DNA of 38,679 bases from SYAN01 sp049459795 (GTDB lineage: Bacteria > Actinomycetota > Actinomycetes > Nanopelagicales > Nanopelagicaceae). The DNA lies in the NCBI GenBank assembly GCA_049459795.1, contig JBMUDS010000006.1:1-38679 (forward strand), written 5' to 3'. The position numbers and the translations under genes are program-made. Below are positions 23,461-30,325 of the stretch, in pieces. Under the pieces are notes generated by a model, which saw only the letters and a program-made list of their open reading frames with translations, was not told the origin of the DNA and did not search any database. Numbering within the stretch: position 1 is the first letter of the stretch; each line of letters begins with the position of its first letter.

Positions 23461-26100
23461 ATGGCGCAGAAGAAATTGCTGTTGCTCGACGGTCACTCGT
23501 TGGCCTATCGCGCCTTCTACGCCCTGCCGGTAGAGAACTTCTCGACTTCTTCTGGTCAACCGACCAATGCCATCTATGGTTTCGCATCCATGCTGATCAA
23601 TCTCTTGGCGCAAGAGAAACCGGATCGAGTCATCGTCGCATTCGATGTCTCTCGCAAGACATTCAGGAGTGAGCGATTCCCTGACTACAAAGCCAATCGT
23701 GCTCGCTCACCAGAGGAGTTTCGTTCGCAACTCTCCTTCATCTCGGAAGTCTTAGAAGCCTTCAATATCCCAGTCATCGAACGAGAGGGGTATGAGGCCG
23801 ACGATTTGATCGCGACGCTGACGAGACTGGCGAAAGAACGTGACGCGAAGGTCGAAGTCATGATCACTACCGGGGATAGAGATTCTTTCCAGTTGATTCG
23901 CCCAGGTGTCACCGTGCTCTATCCGAAGAAGGGAGTCACAGATCTGGCACGGATGGATAGCGATGCAGTAGTCGAGCGCTATGGCATCACCCCAACTCAA
24001 TACCCAGATTTCGCAGCGCTCCGCGGCGACCCCAGCGATAACTTGCCGTCCATCCCAGGTGTCGGCGAGAAAACTGCGGTCAAGTGGATCCAAGAGCATG
24101 GCTCGCTTCAGGATCTCGTGGCACATGCGGATCAGGTTCCGGGGAAGGCAGGCGAGTCATTTCGAAGCTCGTTATCGCAAGTGCTCTTGAATCGAGAACT
24201 CACACATCTTCTTGATGATGTTCCGCTAGAGGACGCCGTTGTGCAACAACTCTTGGATGATCTCTGGCGAGGCATCAACAAAGGGAAGGTGGTGGATCTC
24301 TTCGATCACCTCGAGATAAGGACCTTGAAGGATCGACTTGGGAAACTGCCACAGCAAGGCGGGACGACAAATGCCGTTTCCTCAGAGCCGAAGAGATTCT
24401 CTATTCGCCAGGTCAGCGAATCCGATCTGAAAGCTGAGTGCAAAGGCGAAGTGGCCATGCTCTTCTCGGATCCCGATCGAGTCGGTGAGGCGGTTGCGAT
24501 TTCTCCACGAGAGGGAGAGGTGATCTGGAGCGAGGTTCGATCGATCGAAGGATTCATGAGAGATGTCGTGAAGATCTCGCCTGAATTCTCGTTCTTCGGC
24601 CATGGCGTCAAATCAAAGCTCCGCAGGTTCGACGAAACTATCCCGGTACCTCTGACTTTCGACACCGAGTTAGGTGGATATCTACTCAATCCGGGTCAAC
24701 GCGATCTCGATCTCGAGACCTTGCTACGCGAACACTGCGACTATCAAGGAAGCCAAGCAGATTCGGCCGATACCGAAACGCTAGGACTCTTCAGTGGGGA
24801 TTCATTTACGCCGGAAATGGCTGGATACCTCTGGCGACTGCGAGAGATCTTCGAAGTTGCACTCATCGAGACAGAGCAATTGGATCTACTACGACGGATC
24901 GAACTCCCTCTTACTCTGATCCTTGCTCATGTCGAGCATCGTGGAATCGGATTCGATACTGAAAAGGCAGAGCGGCTTCGGGATCATTACCTCACCGAAG
25001 CGAAAGAGGAGAGCGATGCTGCATTCAAAGCGGCAGGGCGCGAATTCAATGTCAATTCACCGAAGCAGCTCCAAACCATCCTCTTCGATGAATTGAAGTT
25101 ACCGAAGACAAAACGGATCAAGAGTGGCTACAGCACTGATGCGGACTCGCTCACCTGGCTCTATAACGAGACCAAACATCCACTCTTGACCGCTCTCCTT
25201 CGTATCCGTGAAGTAAACAAATTGGCAAGCATCACTGATGGTCTGATCTCCGCTGCCAAGGAGGATCGGATCCATACGACATTCCAGCAGACGATCACTG
25301 CGACTGGAAGGCTCTCGTCGATAGATCCGAATCTGCAGAACATCCCTATCCGCTCTGAAGAAGGTAGAAAGATTCGGGATTGTTTCATCGCACAGTCGCC
25401 CTATCGGTCGCTCATGACCGCTGACTACAGTCAGATCGAGATGCGGATCATGGCTCATCTTTCTGGCGACGCTGGTCTGATCGCTGCATTCGCATCGGGG
25501 GAGGATCTCCACAACACCGTTGGTGCCCGCGTCTTCGGCGTACCGAACTCTGACGTGACACCGGAGATGCGGCGAATCGTCAAAGCGATGTCATATGGGT
25601 TGGCCTATGGATTATCGGCATACGGGTTGGCACAACAACTCGATCTCTCACCAGGAGAAGCGCAACGGCTGATGGATGACTACTTCGTTCGTTTTGGTGG
25701 AATCCGTGACTACTTGCAAGCAGTCGTTCAGGAGGCTCGCGACAAGGGTTATACCCAGACTCTTCTCGGTCGTCGCCGATACCTTCCAGACCTCATGAGT
25801 GACAATCGACAGCGACGCGAGATGGCAGAGCGGATGGCGCTCAATGCTCCGATCCAGGGCTCGGCTGCTGACATCATCAAGATCGCCATGGTGGCAGTGG
25901 AATCAGAGATCGACCGCGCAGGCCTTGCATCTCGGATGATCCTGCAGGTCCATGACGAGTTGATACTTGAAGTGGCTCCTCGTGAAGAAGTTGAATTGGA
26001 AGCGATAGTGCGAAAGGCGATGGGAGAGGCTTTCAAGCTCGATGTCGCCCTTGAGGTCAATGTGGGCGTGGGGAGTAGTTGGGATAGCGCCGCCCACTAG
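23461..26100 (+). CDS. polA: DNA polymerase I
   Basis: PolA fills repair gaps and removes RNA primers. The 879 residues comprise a 5' nuclease domain (about 1-290; LLLDGHSLAYRAFYALP, DYKANRARSPEEF, TGDRDSFQL, GDPSDNLPSIPGVGEKTA), a proofreading-like domain (about 315-480) and the polymerase domain. The proofreading domain appears inactive: the usual Asp-x-Glu motif is missing, where AMLFSDPDRVG stands. Polymerase motif A is DYSQIEMR (Asp655), motif B is RRIVKAMSYGLAYG and motif C is VHDE (Asp832). In motif B, Tyr712 occupies the position that is Phe in E. coli and Taq enzymes, a change known to relax discrimination against dideoxynucleotides and shared with mycobacterial PolA. ATG 23461 has only a weak -10-like CACACT 7 nt upstream and no Shine-Dalgarno. 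Confidence 0.97.
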   Translation: MAQKKLLLLDGHSLAYRAFYALPVENFSTSSGQPTNAIYGFASMLINLLAQEKPDRVIVAFDVSRKTFRSERFPDYKANRARSPEEFRSQLSFISEVLEAFNIPVIEREGYEADDLIATLTRLAKERDAKVEVMITTGDRDSFQLIRPGVTVLYPKKGVTDLARMDSDAVVERYGITPTQYPDFAALRGDPSDNLPSIPGVGEKTAVKWIQEHGSLQDLVAHADQVPGKAGESFRSSLSQVLLNRELTHLLDDVPLEDAVVQQLLDDLWRGINKGKVVDLFDHLEIRTLKDRLGKLPQQGGTTNAVSSEPKRFSIRQVSESDLKAECKGEVAMLFSDPDRVGEAVAISPREGEVIWSEVRSIEGFMRDVVKISPEFSFFGHGVKSKLRRFDETIPVPLTFDTELGGYLLNPGQRDLDLETLLREHCDYQGSQADSADTETLGLFSGDSFTPEMAGYLWRLREIFEVALIETEQLDLLRRIELPLTLILAHVEHRGIGFDTEKAERLRDHYLTEAKEESDAAFKAAGREFNVNSPKQLQTILFDELKLPKTKRIKSGYSTDADSLTWLYNETKHPLLTALLRIREVNKLASITDGLISAAKEDRIHTTFQQTITATGRLSSIDPNLQNIPIRSEEGRKIRDCFIAQSPYRSLMTADYSQIEMRIMAHLSGDAGLIAAFASGEDLHNTVGARVFGVPNSDVTPEMRRIVKAMSYGLAYGLSAYGLAQQLDLSPGEAQRLMDDYFVRFGGIRDYLQAVVQEARDKGYTQTLLGRRRYLPDLMSDNRQRREMAERMALNAPIQGSAADIIKIAMVAVESEIDRAGLASRMILQVHDELILEVAPREEVELEAIVRKAMGEAFKLDVALEVNVGVGSSWDSAAH

Positions 26101-26107
26101 GGCCGGT

Positions 26108-26137
26108 TTGACCCATCATCGCGGCTCTAAGTACCCT
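26108..26137 (+). promoter_or_regulatory. Candidate rpsA promoter and leader
   Basis: TTGACC (26108-26113) and TACCCT (26132-26137) form a good sigma70-type pair with 18-bp spacing. The transcript would carry a leader of about 110 nt to the TTG at 26257. Within it are a small perfect hairpin AGCGA-TAT-TCGCT (26154-26166) and CTCCG (26195-26199), which could pair with the ribosome site CGGAG (26248-26252). Confidence 0.65.
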
Positions 26138-26256
26138 TCGCCTGCCTCGAAAGAGCGATATTCGCTGGATCTGTCGGTTCCATTCTCTTCAATCCTCCGG
26201 AAATCTCCTTACTTGGCTGTCCTTGTCCCTACTAGTCCCTTGTCCATCGGAGCATC

Positions 26257-27630
26257 TTGTCTACCAATATCACACTCAATGACGTCGGAACTGCTGAGGA
26301 TTTCCTCGCAGCAATCGAAGGCACAATTAAGAATTTCAATGATGGCGATCTTGTCTCAGGCATCGTCGTCCAGGTCGACCGCGAAGAGGTACTCCTCGAT
26401 ATCGGTTACAAGACCGAAGGTGTGATTCCATCACGCGAACTCTCCATTAGAAATGACCTTGATCCTTCTGAGATCGTTAAGGTCGGAGATCGCGTAGAAG
26501 CTCTTGTTCTTACCAAAGAGGATAAAGAAGGACGACTCATCCTCTCCAAGAAGCGCGCTCAGTATGAGAAGGCGTGGGGAGAGATCGAAGAGAAGAAGGA
26601 ACGCGACGAAGTCGTCGTAGGTACGGTCATCGAAGTGGTCAAGGGTGGCCTCATCGTCGATATCGGTTTGCGTGGATTCTTGCCAGCATCGCTCGTCGAG
26701 CTACGACGTGTTCGGGACCTGACTCCATATATCGGAAAGCAAGTCGAAGCGCGCATCATTGAGCTCGATAAGAATCGCAACAATGTGGTTCTCTCCAGAA
26801 GGGCGTACTTGGAGCAGACTCAATCCGAGTCACGAACATCCTTCCTCAATCAATTACAACGCGGTCAAGTTCGCTCTGGAACGGTCTCCTCGATCGTCAA
26901 CTTCGGAGCATTCGTCGACCTCGGTGGCGTAGATGGTCTCGTGCATGTCTCTGAACTCTCATGGAAGCACATCGATCACCCAGGTGAAGTTGTCGCCGTC
27001 GGCGACGAGGTAACGGTGGAAGTTCTCGAGGTCGATTTCGAGCGTGAGCGGGTCTCGCTCTCCTTGAAGGCAACCCAAGAGGATCCTTGGCAGGCCTTTG
27101 CGCGCACACACACCATCGGGCAAGTCGTACCGGGTGAAGTGACCAAGTTGGTCCCATTCGGCGCATTCATCCGAGTATTCGACGGCATCGAAGGATTGGT
27201 CCACATCTCCGAACTAGCAGAGCGCCACGTCGAGATTCCAGAGCAGGTAGTTCAGGTTGGCGATCAGCTCTTCGTGAAGATCATCGATATCGATCTTGAG
27301 CGACGAAGGATCTCGCTATCGCTCAAGCAAGCGAACGAGGGCCATGACGTTGAGATCGAAGCCTTCGATCCGACCCAATATGGCATGACTGCTCGTTATG
27401 ACGAAAACGGCAACTTCATCTATCCAGAAGGTTTCGATCCAGAGAGCCAAGAGTGGAAGCCAGGCTTCGAGAAGGAACGTGAAGAGTGGGAGCGTCAGTA
27501 CGCTGAAGCCCAAGCTCGCTTCCTTGCCCATAAGAAGCAGAAGGCGGAAGCGAAAGCCGCAGATGCGATTGCTGCTACATCAGAGAGCAGCGAAGCTGTG
27601 GAAGCGACAGCTACGGGAGCGAACGAGTAG
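26257..27630 (+). CDS. rpsA: Small ribosomal subunit protein bS1
   Basis: S1 helps the 30S subunit bind and unfold mRNA. The 457-residue protein has four S1 RNA-binding repeats, at roughly 32-105, 118-188, 203-275 and 288-362, recognisable by strands such as GDLVSGIVVQVDREEVLLDIG, GTVSSIVNFGAFVDLGGVDG and GEVTKLVPFGAFIRVFDGIEG (first and last are the most typical). This is the shorter actinobacterial form rather than the six-repeat enterobacterial one. A charged Glu/Lys/Ala-rich tail of about 90 residues follows. The start is TTG 26257 with GGAG at 26249-26252; the family N-terminus follows directly. It has its own promoter. It ends 10 bp before coaE. Confidence 0.96.
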   Translation: MSTNITLNDVGTAEDFLAAIEGTIKNFNDGDLVSGIVVQVDREEVLLDIGYKTEGVIPSRELSIRNDLDPSEIVKVGDRVEALVLTKEDKEGRLILSKKRAQYEKAWGEIEEKKERDEVVVGTVIEVVKGGLIVDIGLRGFLPASLVELRRVRDLTPYIGKQVEARIIELDKNRNNVVLSRRAYLEQTQSESRTSFLNQLQRGQVRSGTVSSIVNFGAFVDLGGVDGLVHVSELSWKHIDHPGEVVAVGDEVTVEVLEVDFERERVSLSLKATQEDPWQAFARTHTIGQVVPGEVTKLVPFGAFIRVFDGIEGLVHISELAERHVEIPEQVVQVGDQLFVKIIDIDLERRRISLSLKQANEGHDVEIEAFDPTQYGMTARYDENGNFIYPEGFDPESQEWKPGFEKEREEWERQYAEAQARFLAHKKQKAEAKAADAIAATSESSEAVEATATGANE

Positions 27631-27633
27631 TTT
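27628..27633 (+). promoter_or_regulatory. Candidate -10 box giving a leaderless coaE mRNA
   Basis: TAGTTT, beginning with the rpsA stop codon, is followed by 7 nt and then GTG 27641. No Shine-Dalgarno is present; the intervening TCCTCCT is the opposite of one. This matches the arrangement seen at two other genes in the window. Confidence 0.45.
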
Positions 27634-27640
27634 TCCTCCT

Positions 27641-28243
27641 GTGTTGACCGTTGCTCTCACTGGAGGTATCGGTTCTGGCAAGTCACTGGCAGGGGAGTAC
27701 TTCGAAGCCCTTGGCGCAATCGTCATCGACTCCGACCAACTCGCTCGTGATGTGATCGAACGAGGAAGTGACGGTTTCGATCAGGTCATCGATCGCTTTG
27801 GTGATGGCATCCTGAAAGATGGTGAGATCGATCGCACGGCGCTAGCCAGAGTGGTCTTCACGGACGCTGATGCCAGACGAGACCTCGAAGAGATCATCCA
27901 TCCGCGGGTAAGGGCTCGCAGTGAAGAGATCGTGACTCGCGCAGGTACGAATGCGATCGTGATCAATCAGATTCCGCTCCTGTTCGAAACGAAGGGCGCG
28001 GATAGGTTCGATCTCGTCATCACCATCGAAGCGAGCGAAGAGCTTCGTATCGAACGCGCCAGCACGCGCGGACTCAAGGAGTATGAAGTACGGCAACGTA
28101 TGGCAAACCAGGCTTCGGAAGAAGATCGTCGCAGCATTGCCGACATTGTGATCGTCAACGATGGAAGCGCTGCAGAACTACTCACCGAAGTAGAGCGGGT
28201 CTGGAATGAGGTTCTCTTGCCCCGGCTAAAGCAATCGAAATGA
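27641..28243 (+). CDS. coaE: Dephospho-CoA kinase
   Basis: CoaE phosphorylates the 3'-hydroxyl of dephospho-CoA, the last step of coenzyme A synthesis. The 200-residue P-loop kinase starts with VALTGGIGSGKSLAGEYFEA (Walker A), then IVIDSDQLARDVIERG, which binds substrate, and IIHPRVR. The lid and C-terminal signature are RMANQASEEDRRSIADIVI followed by the NDGS segment. The reading frame remains open far back into rpsA, but conservation begins at MLTVALTGG, so GTG 27641 (or TTG 27644) is the start. The stop overlaps an ATG at 28240 that opens a short out-of-phase ORF; uvrB starts 9 bp after the stop. The length is normal, without the C-terminal UPF0157 domain found in mycobacterial CoaE. Confidence 0.95.
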   Translation: MLTVALTGGIGSGKSLAGEYFEALGAIVIDSDQLARDVIERGSDGFDQVIDRFGDGILKDGEIDRTALARVVFTDADARRDLEEIIHPRVRARSEEIVTRAGTNAIVINQIPLLFETKGADRFDLVITIEASEELRIERASTRGLKEYEVRQRMANQASEEDRRSIADIVIVNDGSAAELLTEVERVWNEVLLPRLKQSK

Positions 28244-28252
28244 GCAGCGTTA

Positions 28253-30325
28253 ATGAGCAGGGTTGATGCACCAAGGGGTGGCAAGCCATTCCAAGTCATC
28301 GCCGACATCACTCCCTCAGGGGATCAGCCACAAGCGATCGAGGAGTTGACCCAGAGACTTAGCGCTGGTGAGAGCGATGTGGTGCTGTTAGGTGCCACCG
28401 GAACCGGAAAGTCGGCGACAGCAGCATGGTTGATTGAACGGGTACAGCGCCCGACGCTTGTGATCGCGCCCAACAAGACGTTGGCAGCGCAACTCGCCAA
28501 TGAGTTTCGCGAATTGCTTCCGAACAATGCCGTCGAATACTTCGTCTCGTACTACGACTACTACCAACCAGAGGCCTACGTGCCACAGACCGACACTTTC
28601 ATTGAGAAGGATGCATCGATCAATAATGAGGTGGAACGGCTTCGATATTCGGCGACCTACTCTCTACTGACGAGGAGAGATGTCATCGTCGTCGCGACCG
28701 TCTCGTGCATTTACGGTCTTGGCACGCCGCAGGAATACATCGATCGAATGATCCATCTCAAACGAGGTGAAGAAGTGGAGAGAAATGCTCTGCTTCGCAG
28801 ATTCGTCGATGTGCAATACAAGAGAAACGATATGGCTTTCGAGCGGGGAAACTTCAGAGTGCGTGGCGACACGATCGAGATCATCCCGGTCTATGAAGAG
28901 TTAGCCATCCGAGTCGAGCTCTTCGGTGACGAGATAGAGCGAATCACCCATCTACATCCGCTCACCGGCGAGATCGTCGATGAAGTCGATGAGGTCTTCA
29001 TCTTCCCGGCTACCCATTACAGCGCAGGACCAGAAACAATGAAGCGAGCGATTTCGCAGATCGAAGCCGAGTTGGATCTCCGTCTGGGCGAACTTGAAAG
29101 AGCGAACAAGATTCTTGAGGCCCAACGTCTGAGGATGCGCACCACCTTCGACGTCGAGATGATGCTGCAACTGGGATTCTGTTCCGGGATCGAGAATTAC
29201 TCGCGACATATCGATGGTCGGGCACCTGGATCGCCACCGAATTGCCTCCTCGACTATTTCCCCGACGATTTCCTCTGCATCATCGATGAGTCCCACATCA
29301 CCGTTCCTCAGATCGGCGCCATGTACGAAGGCGATGCCTCTCGGAAGCGGACTCTCGTCGAATATGGATTCCGGCTTCCCTCTGCACTCGACAATCGCCC
29401 ATTGACCTTCAATGAATTCCTAGAGAGAAGTGGTCAGAAGGTCTATCTCTCTGCGACTCCCGGCAAGTATGAGCTCGAGAAAAGCAAAGGTGAGTTTGTC
29501 GAACAGGTAATTCGACCGACAGGTCTCGTCGATCCGAAGGTCGTCATCAAGCCGATCAAAGGTCAGATCGATGACCTACTCGGTGAGATCAAGTCCAGGG
29601 TCGAGCGTGATGAACGAGTTCTGGTCACGACATTGACCAAGAAGATGGCCGAGGATCTGACCGATTATTTCGTTGAGAGCGGCGTCAAAGTGCGTTATTT
29701 GCATTCCGATGTCGACACATTACGACGCGTCGAACTCTTGAGTGAGTTGCGCGCTGGGCTCTATGACGTGTTGATCGGTATCAATCTTCTACGAGAAGGT
29801 CTTGACCTCCCTGAAGTCTCACTCGTTGCGATCTTGGATGCGGATAAGGAAGGCTTCTTGAGGTCGACGACCTCCTTGATCCAGACCATCGGTCGTGCGG
29901 CACGAAATGTCTCTGGTGAAGTCCACATGTACGCCGATAACATCACAGACTCGATGATGCGTGCTATCGATGAGACCAATCGAAGACGCGAGAAGCAGGT
30001 CGCCTATAACAAGGAACACGGAATCGATCCGAAGCCGTTGCGTAAACGAATAGCTGACATCACCGAGATGCTGGTGCGAGAGAGTGAGGACACATCCGAC
30101 CTCCTGGCATCCAGTCGAAAGCGATCGAGCGCACCAGTAGGGTTGCATACGAAGTCATTGGTCCAGCGGCCCCAAGAGGAGTTGTTGGGGTTGATCGAGT
30201 CCTTGACCGAACAGATGAGAGAGGCCGCCGGGCAACTCCACTTCGAACTTGCGGCCCGTCTCCGTGACGAGATTGCTGAGTTGAAGCGTGAATTGCGCGA
30301 TATGGGAATAGCGGGTGTGAAGTGA
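28253..30325 (+). CDS. uvrB: Excinuclease ABC subunit B
   Basis: UvrB is the DNA-damage verification helicase of nucleotide excision repair. It is loaded by UvrA and recruits UvrC. The 690-residue protein has Walker A (LGATGTGKSATAAWLIE), the beta-hairpin that clamps one strand (YYDYYQPEAYVPQTDTFIEK), the DEAD-like CIIDESHITVPQ, helicase motifs V-VI (GINLLREGLDLPEV, QTIGRAARN) and a C-terminal UVR domain (LIESLTEQMREAAGQLHFE). ATG 28253 gives the right N-terminus, and its first 8 bp repeat those of the ATG at 28240. No SOS (LexA) box of the actinobacterial palindromic type is visible upstream. Its stop overlaps uvrA by 4 bp. Confidence 0.97.
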   Translation: MSRVDAPRGGKPFQVIADITPSGDQPQAIEELTQRLSAGESDVVLLGATGTGKSATAAWLIERVQRPTLVIAPNKTLAAQLANEFRELLPNNAVEYFVSYYDYYQPEAYVPQTDTFIEKDASINNEVERLRYSATYSLLTRRDVIVVATVSCIYGLGTPQEYIDRMIHLKRGEEVERNALLRRFVDVQYKRNDMAFERGNFRVRGDTIEIIPVYEELAIRVELFGDEIERITHLHPLTGEIVDEVDEVFIFPATHYSAGPETMKRAISQIEAELDLRLGELERANKILEAQRLRMRTTFDVEMMLQLGFCSGIENYSRHIDGRAPGSPPNCLLDYFPDDFLCIIDESHITVPQIGAMYEGDASRKRTLVEYGFRLPSALDNRPLTFNEFLERSGQKVYLSATPGKYELEKSKGEFVEQVIRPTGLVDPKVVIKPIKGQIDDLLGEIKSRVERDERVLVTTLTKKMAEDLTDYFVESGVKVRYLHSDVDTLRRVELLSELRAGLYDVLIGINLLREGLDLPEVSLVAILDADKEGFLRSTTSLIQTIGRAARNVSGEVHMYADNITDSMMRAIDETNRRREKQVAYNKEHGIDPKPLRKRIADITEMLVRESEDTSDLLASSRKRSSAPVGLHTKSLVQRPQEELLGLIESLTEQMREAAGQLHFELAARLRDEIAELKRELRDMGIAGVK

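Noticed and set aside
27398..27640. Long in-frame extension of CoaE through the end of rpsA
   Set aside because: The extension lies in a different frame over the well-conserved rpsA tail and has a Lys/Arg/Ser-rich composition typical of a shadow frame; CoaE conservation begins at MLTVALTGG.
28100..28260. LexA (SOS) box before uvrB
   Set aside because: No TCGAAC-N4-GTTCGA-like palindrome is present near uvrB, uvrA or uvrC.
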